From positions 1,364,001 to 1,428,000 of the forward strand of contig NZ_CP053842.1 of the NCBI RefSeq assembly GCF_013201645.1: a stretch of DNA of 64,000 bases. The letters are read 5' to 3'. How positions within the stretch are numbered: position 1 is the stretch's first letter; every line of letters starts with the position of its first letter. Source of the stretch: Campylobacter corcagiensis (GTDB lineage Bacteria > Campylobacterota > Campylobacteria > Campylobacterales > Campylobacteraceae). The notes under the pieces are model-generated. The model had not been told where the DNA came from. It saw only the letters and a list, made by a program, of their open reading frames with translations, and did not search any database. This document shows, one piece after another, positions 10,540 through 20,600 of the stretch. A program made the position numbers and the translations under genes.

Positions 10540-11319
10540 TTACTCCATTATACAATTAGCTAAGCTTTGATAAGCAGCAGATCCAGCTGATTTTGCATCA
10601 TATAAGATCACAGGTTTACCAAAGCTTGGACTTTCTGCTAGTTTAACATTTCTAGGAACTACTACAAAACCATGCTCGTTGTTGCTTTTAAAAAGTTTGT
10701 TTTCAAAGTGCTGCTTTAGGTTATCAACTGTCTCTTTTGAAAGGTTATTTTGACTACTATACATTGTTGGCAAAAAGCCTTTAATGGCAAGTTTTGGATT
10801 TGTAGTTTTTTTTACAACTTTGATTGTATTTAGTATCAAAGCTAGTCCTTCGAGTGCATAAAACTCACACTGTATCGGGATGATAACACTATCGCTTGCA
10901 GTTAGTGCATTTACTGTTATACTTCCAAGAGTTGGTGGTGAATCAAGTATTATGTAGTCATATTTACTTAAAACTTCACTGATTTTATTTTTTAAAACTA
11001 GTTTGAAATTTCCACCTTGTTCTGAGAATTCTTGCTCAATTCCAACAAGTCCGATATTTGAAGGTACCATATCAAGGGTTTTTATCTCGGTTTTTAAAAT
11101 CACATCTGAAATCTTTTTTTGACCAATTAAAACATGATAGATATTGTACTCGTAATCATTTCTATTAAAGCCAAGTCCTGTTGTAGCATTTGCTTGTGGG
11201 TCTATATCGATAATAAGCACCTTTTTACCAGCAACTGCTAAAGATGCGGAGAGATTTACTGCTGTTGTTGTCTTGCCAACTCCGCCTTTTTGATTGGCAA
11301 TTGTTATAACTTCACTCAT
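10540..11319 (-). CDS. parA: Chromosome partitioning ATPase ParA/Soj
   Basis: A 259-residue ParA family ATPase with the deviant Walker A motif KGGVGKTT at residues about 10-17, Walker A' (VLIIDIDPQANAT) and Walker B (YIILDSPPTLG). It forms ATP-dependent dimers on DNA that pull ParB-parS complexes. Its start overlaps the birA end by 4 bases, and it is followed at once by parB. The short N-terminus without a helix-turn-helix marks it as chromosomal Soj-type, not plasmid type Ia. Confidence 0.97.
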   Translation of the reverse strand: MSEVITIANQKGGVGKTTTAVNLSASLAVAGKKVLIIDIDPQANATTGLGFNRNDYEYNIYHVLIGQKKISDVILKTEIKTLDMVPSNIGLVGIEQEFSEQGGNFKLVLKNKISEVLSKYDYIILDSPPTLGSITVNALTASDSVIIPIQCEFYALEGLALILNTIKVVKKTTNPKLAIKGFLPTMYSSQNNLSKETVDNLKQHFENKLFKSNNEHGFVVVPRNVKLAESPSFGKPVILYDAKSAGSAAYQSLANCIME

Positions 11320-11951
11320 CTTAAACTATATACCTTTTTGTTATTTATCACTACTGAACCATCATTTAAAAGAACTGCATCTTTTAAACTACTCTCTTTA
11401 TCATCCACATGAGCGGTAAAATTTCGTGACTTTTCAAATTCTACCAAAAACTTACTAAAAATTTGCTTCCATGAGAATTTATTTTTTAATAATTCCAAAT
11501 ACCCCATAGCAATGGAATTTTGAGTTAAACTAATGTCAAGTTTATCCGCAAAAATGGGGCTTTTTGCTAAATTTATCCCTATTCCACAAATATAAATGTC
11601 CTTTATCTTTGTAGTTATAACTCCACCTATTTTTTTATCATTTATATAAAGATCATTTGGCCATTTTAACCAAACTTTGGAACCTAAATTTGATAAATAC
11701 TCCTTCATAATATATGCAAAATATATGCTTATGGAATTTGGTGGAATATCATTTGGTAAATCCTTAGAGCTTACGCAAAATGAAAAATGTAAATTCTCTT
11801 CTAAGCTTTTCCACTCATTTCCCCTGCTGCCAACTCCTGCGGTTTGAAATTTTGCTACAATAGCATGCGGTGGGCTAACCACGCCACACTTTATAGCCTC
11901 TATAAGATCTAACTGAGTGGATTTTGTGCTATCAATAAATTCTATCACCAA
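11316..11951 (-). CDS. birA: Biotin-[acetyl-CoA-carboxylase] ligase BirA (catalytic domain only)
   Basis: A 211-residue biotin protein ligase. It begins directly with the catalytic domain; the biotin/AMP loop is GVGSRGNEWKS and the signature KWPNDLYINDKKIGG is clear. No N-terminal helix-turn-helix is present, so it should biotinylate carboxylase carrier protein but not act as a repressor. The frame opens with TTG at 11951 directly followed by GTG at 11948; either may be used, with an AGAGG element upstream. It overlaps the end of fmt by about 20 bases. Confidence 0.92.
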   Translation of the reverse strand: MVIEFIDSTKSTQLDLIEAIKCGVVSPPHAIVAKFQTAGVGSRGNEWKSLEENLHFSFCVSSKDLPNDIPPNSISIYFAYIMKEYLSNLGSKVWLKWPNDLYINDKKIGGVITTKIKDIYICGIGINLAKSPIFADKLDISLTQNSIAMGYLELLKNKFSWKQIFSKFLVEFEKSRNFTAHVDDKESSLKDAVLLNDGSVVINNKKVYSLR

Positions 11952-12837
11952 CTTTTAGCCTCTTGCCATTTATATACTCTTTAGCTTTTAAAGGCTTTTT
12001 AGCCGCCTCTTGAATCTCGTAAATTTCTAAACTACCACCACTAAATCCAATAGTAAAACTATCATCTTTTATATCTAAAATTTCACCTAAATTTCCTGAA
12101 ATTTGAGCTTTTTTTGCACTTAAAATTTTAGTACCATCTTCTAAAAATATCCCAGGCCATGGAGTGTATGCTCTAAGCTTTTGTTCAACTTCTATAATAT
12201 CATCACTAAATTTAACTAATCCATCGCTTTTTTTAACCTTACCACATTTTGAACTCAAGGCGTTAAATTGTGCAATAGGGTTAATATCATTAAAATTTCT
12301 TAAAGTTTTAAGCGCTAAATTTGCTGCCACATCTGCTAAAATTTCAAAAACTTCATTTGATGATTTATCTTTGATATCAACAAAACTAAACGCTAGCATA
12401 TCGCCATCATCAAGCCCTTCACTCATGCTCATAGCCGTTACGCCACTTAAATTTTCACCTTGTAAAATCGCTTCTTGAATTGGGCTAGCACCTCTAAATT
12501 TAGGAAGTATTGAAGCGTGTAAATTTATACAATGAGTTATATCAAGAATGCTTTTTGGCAAAATTTGACCATATGCTGCTACGATGATATAGTCAGGCTT
12601 GAAAGCTGAAATTTGATCTTTTATGCCATCATCTTTTAAATTTATGGGCTGGAAAACTGGTATATTTTTTTCTAATGCATAAGTTTTTACAACAGGTGGA
12701 GTTATCACTTTTTTTCTGCCGACTGGTTTATCTGGTTGAGTATAAACAGCTACAACTTCAAACTCGCTTTCTACCAAAGCTTTAAGTATAGTTAAGGCAT
12801 AATCAGGAGTGCCCATAAAAATGACTTTTTTACTCAT
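11932..12837 (-). CDS. fmt: Methionyl-tRNA formyltransferase
   Basis: A 301-residue enzyme that formylates initiator Met-tRNA with 10-formyl-tetrahydrofolate. The N-terminal Rossmann-like catalytic domain contains the signature LHASILPKFRGASPIQ with the active-site His and the later Asp (GLDDGDMLAF). The C-terminal OB-like tRNA-binding domain begins near residue 205. It overlaps proB by 8 bases and birA by 20 bases, so the block is compact and probably one operon. Confidence 0.96.
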   Translation of the reverse strand: MSKKVIFMGTPDYALTILKALVESEFEVVAVYTQPDKPVGRKKVITPPVVKTYALEKNIPVFQPINLKDDGIKDQISAFKPDYIIVAAYGQILPKSILDITHCINLHASILPKFRGASPIQEAILQGENLSGVTAMSMSEGLDDGDMLAFSFVDIKDKSSNEVFEILADVAANLALKTLRNFNDINPIAQFNALSSKCGKVKKSDGLVKFSDDIIEVEQKLRAYTPWPGIFLEDGTKILSAKKAQISGNLGEILDIKDDSFTIGFSGGSLEIYEIQEAAKKPLKAKEYINGKRLKVGDRIY

Positions 12838-13597
12838 TTTTGCCCTTAAATAGTGTCCCGCCGATTTGCTTTTGATCCATTAAAAAAGTTGTCGCAACAG
12901 TTAAATCAAACCCGCTTGCTAAAAACATATCTAAATTCTTTTCCATTAAAAAGTCAGCTGCTTTTAGCTTTGTAACAATACCACCACTTCCAAAATCACT
13001 TCCAGCTTCTGCTTTTTGTGAAAGCTCTTCTTTTGTAAGATTAAAAACAGTTTTTCTAATAGTTGCGCTCTTGTCAAATCTTGGATCAGCTGTATAATAC
13101 CCATCAATATCACTTAAAATCACAAGCATATCAGCACCAAAATAGTGAGCCACACTCGCACTTAAACGGTCATTATCACCAAATAAAATCTCTTCAATTC
13201 CTATAGTGTCATTTTCATTTATTATGGGTAAAATTTTATGTTCACAAAGTTTATCAATGACATTTTTAGCGTACTGGGTCTTTTTTCTTGAGTCAAAATC
13301 ACTTGCAGTTAGCAAAATTTGAGCTACATTTATGCCGCGATTTTTCATCAAATTTTCGTAAATTTCCATTAAATACGGCTGACCTATGGCAGCCAAAGCT
13401 TGACGATTTGTAATGCTATCTTTTTTAATATCAACTATGGTTCTAGCCACAGCAATAGCACCTGAACTAACTAAAATAATCTCATATTTAGTAAAAACTT
13501 TAGCCAAAAACCCACAAAGAGCTTCAAATCTTTTATGACTTATGGTGCTATTTTCACAAAGAACATGTGAGCCTACTTTTATAACAACTCTTTTCAA
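12830..13597 (-). CDS. proB: Glutamate 5-kinase, short form
   Basis: A 255-residue amino-acid kinase catalysing the first step of proline synthesis. Family motifs visible are VIKVGSHVLCE, ILVSSGAIAVA, the glutamate-site region NENDTIGIEE and GDNDRLSA, and the ATP-site GSDFGSGGIVTKL. It ends after the kinase domain and lacks the C-terminal PUA domain of E. coli ProB (367 residues); this short form is common in Campylobacterota. It lies 40 bases after obg and overlaps fmt. Confidence 0.94.
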   Translation of the reverse strand: MKRVVIKVGSHVLCENSTISHKRFEALCGFLAKVFTKYEIILVSSGAIAVARTIVDIKKDSITNRQALAAIGQPYLMEIYENLMKNRGINVAQILLTASDFDSRKKTQYAKNVIDKLCEHKILPIINENDTIGIEEILFGDNDRLSASVAHYFGADMLVILSDIDGYYTADPRFDKSATIRKTVFNLTKEELSQKAEAGSDFGSGGIVTKLKAADFLMEKNLDMFLASGFDLTVATTFLMDQKQIGGTLFKGKNE

Positions 13598-13637
13598 ATT
13601 TACTTCCTTTTAAAAAAGAGATTATAACAAAATAAGC

Positions 13638-14666
13638 TTATAAATTTATAACTCTAAAAAGATCGTATTTTAACTCTTTAAGTCCTTGGTTGGTTGCACT
13701 TGATATCATATCTACAAAGATTGGTTTTGTGGAGTCTAGCTCGTCTAAATTTTGTGCTTTTTCAAAGTTAAAATCTTTTAAAAATTTGGCATAAATCTCA
13801 TCTTTATTTTCGCTAGCATCGCTTTTTGTAAGAGCGATGGCAAATTTGGACTTTGCCAAATTTGGACTAAATTTTTCTATCTCAACCCTGAGTGCTTCAT
13901 ACTGAGTTTTAAGATCTCGGTAATTTGTCATATCTATCATAAATAAAAGAACTTTTGTTCGCTCTATATGGCGTAAAAATTTAAGTCCCAAACCACGCCC
14001 ATCGCTTGCTCCTTCGATAATACCTGGAATATCAGCCATAACAAAGCTATCAAATTCTCCCACATTTACCATTCCAAGTTGTGGGGTAAGAGTTGTAAAT
14101 TCATAGTTTGCTATCTCAGGTTTAGCGTTTGATAAAGTTGAAATAAGTGTTGATTTTCCAACATTTGGAAACCCAACAAGACCTACATCGGCGATTAGTT
14201 TTAACTCTAGTTTGACATTTGCTTTTTCGCCTTCAAGACCTGGCTGAGCATAAGTTGGGCGTTGATTAATAGAGTTTTTGAAGTGAGTATTGCCAAGACC
14301 GCCTTTGCCACCTTTTAAAAACAAAACCTCTTTGCCATCTTCAACTAAATCAAACAAAATCTCATTAGTATCACTATCAATCACTAAAGTTCCAGGCGGA
14401 ACTACAAGCGTTAGTCTTTCGCCATTTTTGCCAGTCATATTTTTACCCATTCCAGGTTCACCATTTTGGGCCTGAAATTTAGTTTTACCTTTATAAAATC
14501 TTAAAGTATGAGAGTTGTTATCCACCTTAAAGTAAACATCACCACCATCGCCACCATCTCCGCCATTTGGACCGCCTAGTTGGATGTATTTTTCACGCCT
14601 AAAGCTTGAACACCCTGCTCCACCTTTTCCAGCCTTGACGCTAAATTTCACACTATCAACAAACAT
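13638..14666 (-). CDS. obgE: GTPase ObgE/CgtA
   Basis: A 342-residue Obg GTPase. The N-terminal glycine-rich Obg fold (about residues 1-157) includes [16 protein letters not shown]. The G domain has G1 [10 protein letters not shown]3 [10 protein letters not shown] and G4 TKSD. The C-terminal OCT domain of some relatives is absent. It acts in 50S ribosome assembly and stress control. It follows rpmA after a 70-base gap containing a strong terminator, so obg may have its own promoter or depend on read-through. Confidence 0.96.
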   Translation of the reverse strand: MFVDSVKFSVKAGKGGAGCSSFRREKYIQLGGPNGGDGGDGGDVYFKVDNNSHTLRFYKGKTKFQAQNGEPGMGKNMTGKNGERLTLVVPPGTLVIDSDTNEILFDLVEDGKEVLFLKGGKGGLGNTHFKNSINQRPTYAQPGLEGEKANVKLELKLIADVGLVGFPNVGKSTLISTLSNAKPEIANYEFTTLTPQLGMVNVGEFDSFVMADIPGIIEGASDGRGLGLKFLRHIERTKVLLFMIDMTNYRDLKTQYEALRVEIEKFSPNLAKSKFAIALTKSDASENKDEIYAKFLKDFNFEKAQNLDELDSTKPIFVDMISSATNQGLKELKYDLFRVINL

Positions 14667-14699
14667 AATAAAACCTTAAAAATTTATAAAAGTAAAAAG

Positions 14700-14726
14700 A
14701 GAAAAAGGGGCTAAATTTTGCCCCTT
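14700..14726 (-). terminator. Rho-independent terminator after rplU-rpmA
   Basis: On the minus strand the stem AAGGGGC pairs with GCCCCTT across a 7-9 base AT-rich loop and is followed by TTTTTCTCTTTTT. It lies just after the rpmA stop and separates the ribosomal pair from obg. Confidence 0.85.
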
Positions 14727-14736
14727 AAAATATGAG

Positions 14737-14994
14737 TTAAGCTTCTGGATAAACAGATACTTTTTTTCTATCTTTGCCAAATCTTTCAAATTTAACAAAG
14801 CCATCACTTAGAGCAAAAAGAGTATGATCTCTACCAATACCTACATTTTCGCCTGCATGAGTTGCTGTGCCTCTTTGGCGGATGATGATATTTCCAGCTC
14901 TTACAAACTCGCCACCAAATTTCTTAACACCCAACCTTCTTCCTATGGAATCACGGTTATTTTGGGTTGAACCTTGACCTTTTTTGTGTGCCAT
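14737..14994 (-). CDS. rpmA: 50S ribosomal protein L27
   Basis: An 85-residue L27. It opens [16 protein letters not shown], with the usual Gly-rich AHKKG start that reaches towards the peptidyl-transferase centre. No N-terminal cleavage extension of the Firmicutes type is present. It lies 9 bases after rplU, the standard pair upstream of obg. Confidence 0.98.
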   Translation of the reverse strand: MAHKKGQGSTQNNRDSIGRRLGVKKFGGEFVRAGNIIIRQRGTATHAGENVGIGRDHTLFALSDGFVKFERFGKDRKKVSVYPEA

Positions 14995-15003
14995 CTCTTC
15001 TCC

Positions 15004-15315
15004 TTATCCAACTATGCTTGTAACTTTTACGCGAGTATACTCTCTTCTAAAACCGCGTTTAAGTTTTGAGTCTTTTCTTCTTCGTTTTTTATAGATAACG
15101 ACTTTTTTATCTTTACCTAAATTTACAACTTCTAAGACAACTTTAGCACCCTCAACAAATGGCGCTCCTACCTTTAACTCACCGTCATTTATAGCTAACA
15201 CATCGCTAACTTCTACGGTATCTTTTTTCTCAGCTTCAAAGCGGTCTAAATTTAGGTAATCACCCTCACTTACTTTGTACTGCTTTCCGCTGTGTTTAAT
15301 AATAGCATACTTCAC
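15004..15315 (-). CDS. rplU: 50S ribosomal protein L21
   Basis: A 103-residue L21 with the signature [17 protein letters not shown] at its start and the basic [18 protein letters not shown] segment that binds 23S rRNA near the end. The start codon is GTG at 15315, with AAAGGATTAGCA before it. A minus-strand -10 box (TATAAT) lies about 88 bases upstream, leaving a leader of roughly 80 bases. It is followed by rpmA. Confidence 0.97.
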   Translation of the reverse strand: MKYAIIKHSGKQYKVSEGDYLNLDRFEAEKKDTVEVSDVLAINDGELKVGAPFVEGAKVVLEVVNLGKDKKVVIYKKRRRKDSKLKRGFRREYTRVKVTSIVG

Positions 15316-15402
15316 TGCTAATCCTTTAAAATTTTGGTAGTACCTAAAAGCATTTCTAAATTTATAGAAAATTTTGGGAGCTTGTAGGTTTGTAAAGGGG
15401 TA

Positions 15403-15408
15403 ATTATA
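15403..15408 (-). promoter_or_regulatory. -10 box for rplU-rpmA
   Basis: A perfect TATAAT on the minus strand, in the context AGTATAATTACC, about 88 bases before the rplU GTG. No clear -35 is seen, as is normal for Campylobacter sigma70 promoters. Confidence 0.6.
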
Positions 15409-15454
15409 CTATTTTTTACTTAAAGAGTGCTTATTTAATGAAATTTAATTAGGA

Positions 15455-15478
15455 ATTTCGCCCCTTAAGGAGCGAAAT
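15455..15478 (-). terminator. Stem-loop after the cytochrome c peroxidase gene
   Basis: Arms ATTTCGCCCC and GGAGCGAAAT pair with one mismatch around a TTAA loop, starting 7 bases past the peroxidase stop. The T-run after it on the minus strand is weak, so it is a probable terminator. Confidence 0.6.
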
Positions 15479-15485
15479 CTAAAGC

Positions 15486-16529
15486 TTAATAATCAAGCTC
15501 TGGTTTTGGTGTTTTATCTGTTGAAATAGGAAGGATAGGATATACTATTTCAGGCATTTTACCATTTAATGCATCAAAGAATGTTGAGATGCTTTTTGCA
15601 TCTTGATCTGAAATTTCTATGCCTAATTGAACGCTTCCCATCTCTTTGATAGCTTCTTCAACTGTCCAAATAGCACCGTTGTGAAAATAAGGTCTAGTCA
15701 TTTTTACATTTCTAAGAGGTGGTGTTTTAACCATACCATTTGCATCACCTTTAAAGTCACCAATATCTGCAAATTTATATTTATTTGCAAGAGCAAATGT
15801 CTGCATATTTCCACCTAAATTTATGTCATTATGACAGGTTGCACAGCCTTTTTCTAAGAATAGATCAAGACCTTTTTTCTCATCATCACTTAGTGCTTTA
15901 TAGTCACCATTCATAAAATCATCAAATCTTGATGGAGTATTAAGTGTTCTTTCAAAAATACCAATACTTGTAGTAACTAAATCAAAGCTAATCTTCACAT
16001 CATCACCATAAGCTTTTTTAAACATATCAACATACTCAGGCATTGAGTTTACAACTGCTTCTATGTGTTCTGGAGTTGCTGCCATCTCAACCATAGATGT
16101 TGCTGGTCCTGCTGCTTGTTCTGCTAAGTGAGCAGCTCTTCCGTCCCAAAACTGAACTGTGTTAAATACTGAGTTAAAAACTGTCGGTGAATTAAGATGG
16201 TGTGGGTTTGGTGACCATTTATGCCCTGTTGAGGCTGGAATATTATCACTTCCACCATAACCTAAATTATGACAGGTGTTACAGCTAATGATTCCACTTC
16301 TTGAAAGTCTTGGATCAAAGTAAAGCACTTTACCAAGTTCTACTCTTTCGTTAGTTAGTGGAAATTCTTTAGCATCTGGTGCTTTTTCCTCTGCTAGCTT
16401 TAAAATATCTGCTGGATCTTTTGGAAATGCAACTAGCCCAAAACTTTTTGCTTTTTCTACAAGTTCTGCACTTGCAAGACCTGCTGTAGCTAGCAATGCT
16501 GAGCATACGATAACTGATAAAAATCTCAT
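15486..16529 (-). CDS. Di-haem cytochrome c peroxidase (CcpA/MauG family)
   Basis: A 347-residue periplasmic enzyme reducing H2O2 to water with electrons from cytochrome c. The signal peptide ends near ATAGLASA (residue 21). Two c-type haem sites are present: CNTCH at about residues 83-87 (peroxidatic, in the usual LSRSGIISCNTCHNLG context) and CATCH at about 229-233 (electron-transfer haem). The VFNSVFNTVQFWDGRA segment is typical of the family, and its length matches bacterial CCPs. It is a single-gene unit with its own -10 box and a stem-loop after it. Confidence 0.95.
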   Translation of the reverse strand: MRFLSVIVCSALLATAGLASAELVEKAKSFGLVAFPKDPADILKLAEEKAPDAKEFPLTNERVELGKVLYFDPRLSRSGIISCNTCHNLGYGGSDNIPASTGHKWSPNPHHLNSPTVFNSVFNTVQFWDGRAAHLAEQAAGPATSMVEMAATPEHIEAVVNSMPEYVDMFKKAYGDDVKISFDLVTTSIGIFERTLNTPSRFDDFMNGDYKALSDDEKKGLDLFLEKGCATCHNDINLGGNMQTFALANKYKFADIGDFKGDANGMVKTPPLRNVKMTRPYFHNGAIWTVEEAIKEMGSVQLGIEISDQDAKSISTFFDALNGKMPEIVYPILPISTDKTPKPELDY

Positions 16530-16559
16530 TTTTACTCCTTTATATTTGAATTCGTAACG

Positions 16560-16565
16560 ATTATA
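16560..16565 (-). promoter_or_regulatory. -10 box for the cytochrome c peroxidase gene
   Basis: TATAAT on the minus strand, about 30 bases before the ATG, with AAAGGAG as the ribosome site close to the start. Confidence 0.55.
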
Positions 16566-16812
16566 TAATATATTTGTTAACTAAGTGTTAAAATACAAAA
16601 ATTCAATTAAATTTTCTTAAATAATAAAATTTATATAAGATTTAAAATCAAACAAAGCTCAATTGGTTTTGATTATGCAAAATTTAACTATAGATTTTAT
16701 TTTAAAAAATCAAAGCATAACTCTAAATTTGGTATAAATTATTTTACAAATCTATAAATTTATATCTAAACTTTAAAATAATAAAATTATCAATCAGTTA
16801 TATTTTAAAAGT

Positions 16813-16844
16813 TTAAAGCCTAAAATTTAAATTTCAGGCTTTAA
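16813..16844 (-). terminator. Terminator after the TpgA-like lipoprotein gene
   Basis: A nearly perfect inverted repeat: TTAAAGCCT and AGGCTTTAA flank an AT palindrome. It lies 8 bases past the lipoprotein stop, with T-rich sequence following on the minus strand. Confidence 0.75.
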
Positions 16845-16851
16845 GGCTAGC

Positions 16852-17640
16852 TTAGTAGCTTGTGATATCTACATTTACGCGTCTATTTGGTGCTAGACAT
16901 TGGATTAATTCATTTTTAGAAAGTTTTGAGTCGCACTCTTTTACAGGTTCGCTCTCTCCAGCTCCTAAAGTTTTGATTTTATCTTTAGCGATGCCGTTTT
17001 TTACAAACTCGTTTTTAACTGCATTAGCTCTTTTTTGTGATAAATTTAGGTTTGACTTTTCACTACCGATTAGATCTGTATGACCAACAATCACAATCTC
17101 TTTTATATTTTCTTTACCAAATTTATTCACTAAATTTGCTATTTCCTTTTTGCCATCTTGTTTTAAATTTGCACTTGCGAAGTTAAATAAAAAATCCCCC
17201 GATAACTCAAAACTCTCTTTTTTATCTTTTTTGTTTATGAAATCTTCACAAATTTGATCTTTCCAAAACAGACTTGCGACTTTATAAGTGTCAAAGTCAA
17301 AGACGATTTTATACTGGCAAATCAGATCTTTATCACCAGCTTTTTCTTTAAGATTAAAAAGATAATCCCACTCCACAACATACGCTAGACCTGCCGCAAA
17401 GTGTGGGGTGCCTATGAGTTTTCTTATCTCATCTTTACTCATATCAACTTCTATCTTTCTAAGGTTTTCTAAATTTACCTCTAATGGTTTATTGTAAATA
17501 CTTTTACTTTCTTTTGGAAAAGTTACTTCATCCTTTGTCATAATGCCATCTTTTGGAACTTTTGTACTTGATTTAGTTGTGCAACCTTGTAAAAAAATAA
17601 CTCCTATTATAACTAATACAATTAGTGAAAGTTTTTTCAT
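16852..17640 (-). CDS. Lipoprotein with BamE-like and OmpA-like domains (TpgA-like)
   Basis: A 262-residue lipoprotein (lipobox FLQGC, Cys 20). Residues about 55-140 look like a SmpA/OmlA (BamE-like) fold: VDMSKDEIRKLIGTPHF followed by a WDY strand segment. Residues about 145-262 form an OmpA-type peptidoglycan-binding domain (IVIVGHTDLIGSEKSN, LSQKRANAVK, APNRRVNVDI). The same order of domains occurs in TpgA of Acinetobacter, which anchors the trimeric autotransporter AtaA to peptidoglycan. Here the gene follows a giant trimeric autotransporter by 44 bases on the same strand, behind a stem-loop. I infer an anchoring or assembly role for that adhesin. The domain calls are solid; the partnership is inference. 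Confidence 0.85.
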   Translation of the reverse strand: MKKLSLIVLVIIGVIFLQGCTTKSSTKVPKDGIMTKDEVTFPKESKSIYNKPLEVNLENLRKIEVDMSKDEIRKLIGTPHFAAGLAYVVEWDYLFNLKEKAGDKDLICQYKIVFDFDTYKVASLFWKDQICEDFINKKDKKESFELSGDFLFNFASANLKQDGKKEIANLVNKFGKENIKEIVIVGHTDLIGSEKSNLNLSQKRANAVKNEFVKNGIAKDKIKTLGAGESEPVKECDSKLSKNELIQCLAPNRRVNVDITSY

Positions 17641-17662
17641 ATTTTTATCCTTTTTAAATTTT

Positions 17663-17684
17663 AAAAGGGCTTAAAAGCCCTTTT
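17663..17684 (-). terminator. Stem-loop between the adhesin and TpgA-like genes
   Basis: Arms AAAAGGGCTT and AAGCCCTTTT, with a 2-base apex, touch the adhesin stop codon and are followed by TTTTAAAATTT on the minus strand. It may end most adhesin transcripts and set a lower level for the lipoprotein gene by read-through. Confidence 0.75.
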
Positions 17685-20600
17685 TTAGAAATGGTAGCCC
17701 ACTGATAGTGCAGCTCCAGCCTTTTCTTGTGAGTCATAACTTGCACTTCCTTTAAATACCCACTTGCCATCATCGCTCATTTTTGATAAGCCTATAGCCA
17801 TAGCAGACTCCCCATCATAGAAGCCACTGCCTAAACTTATCATGCCTTTTCCAGGAATTGTTGATTGCGGTATATTTCCTATAGCCATAGCAGATGCTGT
17901 TCCAGCACTTGCATCTTTTTTATACTCGCCAAGTTTGTTGTAAACATCGCCTAGACGATTGTTTAAATATCCTAAATTTACAGCATCATTTTTAAATACT
18001 GGATCTGCTACATTGCTTATAGTTCTTTGGGTTAGAACTGCATTACCTCTCTCATCTTTGGTTACTCCACCAACTGAGACTGTGTTTTCTCTATATAGAG
18101 GTTTACCATCTTGTGTGGTACCTATATGAGTAGTTGATCCTGGCCCTATAGCTACTGAGTTACTACCTGTATAGCCTTTTACATTGCCTTTTCCTGCTTC
18201 TGATTTTGGTAAGTTACTTTCATTATTTGCACTTATCCATTGAGCACTTTGACTGATTTGTTGAACAGCTTTAAGTTGAGCGACGTTGACCGCATCAGAA
18301 TCTTCTAAACCTGCAGCTACACCTGTGATTTGACGAGTAATAACTTTTCCTTTATCATCTGTTCCACCAACAGCTACTGCACCAGCAGTTGCCAACCAAG
18401 TAGGATCTGTTTTTGTGGATGCCGCATTCGTACTTATGTCATATCCTGATATTTTACCAACTTCTCTATTAGAAGCTGAACCAGAACCAAGAGCTACACC
18501 ACCATCAACAGTAACTTTTGTACCCTCGCCTAATGCAACAGAGTTTGATGATGTAATCTCAGCATTGTTTCCTAAGATAAAGTTATTAGAAGTAGCCGAG
18601 TCTTTCATTTTATTGTTATTACCAACCGAGTAAGAATCACTAGAATCTATTATGCTTGGATCACCTATAGCACCTGAGTTTTTACCCCTGACTATGTTGC
18701 CATATCCTATCGATATAGTATTTTCAGCTAGGGCCTGAGCACCAGTTCCTATAGCGATAGCATGTTTAGCATTATCTCCAACTTCTGCTTTCATACCAAC
18801 TGCTATACCGCCATATGATCCAGCACTTGAATCGTTTGGATCTTTTGGTTTTTCTATTTGACCAACTGGTTTTTCTTTACTATTAACATGGAAGAATTTT
18901 GTTCCTTGCTTGTTAATATTATTGATAGCTTGAATAATGTTAGTATTTTTAACTTCATCTTGACCTGAAGCTGCGTTTGTAGTTAGGGCTTCTTTTCCAT
19001 CATCAGTTAACTCACCATTATTATCAACAAATTTAATATCATTACCCTTTTTATTTTTTATTGGGTTTCCATCTTTATCTTTTGGATTTCCACCTATAAT
19101 GTTGTTGATATTATTTGATATATTTGTGATATTTGTGACTTTACTATCAACACTAGCTAAATCACCAATAGTTGCAGCATTACTTGCTTCAGTAGGCATT
19201 TTAGACTGATCATTTTCAGCTTCTTTAATTGCTTTTTTGATATCATCTAGTGTTTTATCACCCAATCCACTTGCTAAATTTGTAAGTTTTTTATTGCCAC
19301 CATTGATGCCATCTTTTGTTACGCTAGGACCAGTTGTACCATCTGAATTTGTAATTTTTAAACCATCTTTATCAAGTGTGATTTTTGAATCCAAACCTTC
19401 ACCACCGAAAGATATTTTATCATTAAGTGATATTTTTACGATACCATCACCATCTACTGAAGTTTTGATATTTTTACCATCACCATTTATGGTAAGTGTG
19501 TTATCTTTAAGTTGTGTTGTCTGTTCATCATCTGCTGCAAATTTGATTTTACCAACAGCTGAAGATCCTGTATTGTTTTCAAGCTTTGCAAGTCTTTCAA
19601 CTAAAGATGAATCTGGTTTACCACTTTCTACTGATGGAAGTTTAATATCATCAATACCTTTTAATGTTACACCTTTATTTTGATCTTTACCAGTAAATTT
19701 AAGTGTATTTCCATCTTCACCGTCTTGACCATCTTTACCTTGAGTGATTTTTATACCAGTTTCTGGTTTTCCTTCTTCTCCACCGATTGTTATTCCATCA
19801 AATCTTGGGGTTTTTGCCATTAGTAAATTTATACTTCCATCTTTATTTATAGAAGTAGCTAGATTTTCACCACTTAAATTTGCTAATTTCTCATTTGAAG
19901 TACCACCTATTTTTATAGTTGAACCAAGTTTGTGATTAACTCTAGTATCTGTTGCACCAGTAGCTGTTAAATTTCCTTCAGTATAGAAGCCTTTATTTAT
20001 AGCAGCAGCTAGATCATTTACAGCTTCAAGATATGTTTTTGGCTCATTAGATGTTGTTGTAGTTTCAGGTTTGCCATCACTGCCTATAGTTGGTTTACCA
20101 TTATTATCAAGCTTAACTGTCTCTATACCTGTAAATGGAGAAATTTCTTTGGTTGTGTTACTAGGATCTTTTTTAGCAAGTTTGCCATCTTTTATAATAA
20201 CTGCATCATTTGCAGTTGGATCATCGCTTACACCTAGAACTTTTCTTATATCATCACTTGATGATGCTAGTAGATCTTTTCCATCTTTTCCATTGATGCC
20301 ATCAATACCTTTTAATGTTACACCTTTATTTTGATCTTTACCAGTAAATTTAAGTGTATTTCCATCTTCACCGTCTTGACCATCTTTACCTTGAGTGATT
20401 TTTATACCAGTTTCTGGTTTTCCTTCTTCTCCACCGATTGTTATTCCATCAAATCTTGGGGTTTTTGCCATTAGTAAATTTATACTTCCATCTTTATTTA
20501 TAGAAGTAGCTAGATTTTCACCACTTAAATTTGCTAATTCTTCATTTGAAGTACCACCTATTTTTATAGTTGAACCAAGTTTGTGATTAACTCTAGTATC

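Larger units (their letters stand above)
16530..16851. other. 322-base intergenic region upstream of the peroxidase gene
   Basis: Very AT-rich. It holds the peroxidase promoter at its left end (TATAAT on the minus strand at 16560-16565, about 30 bases before the ATG) and the stem-loop 16813-16844 at its right end. No open frame, RNA gene or repeat is recognised between these. Confidence 0.6.
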
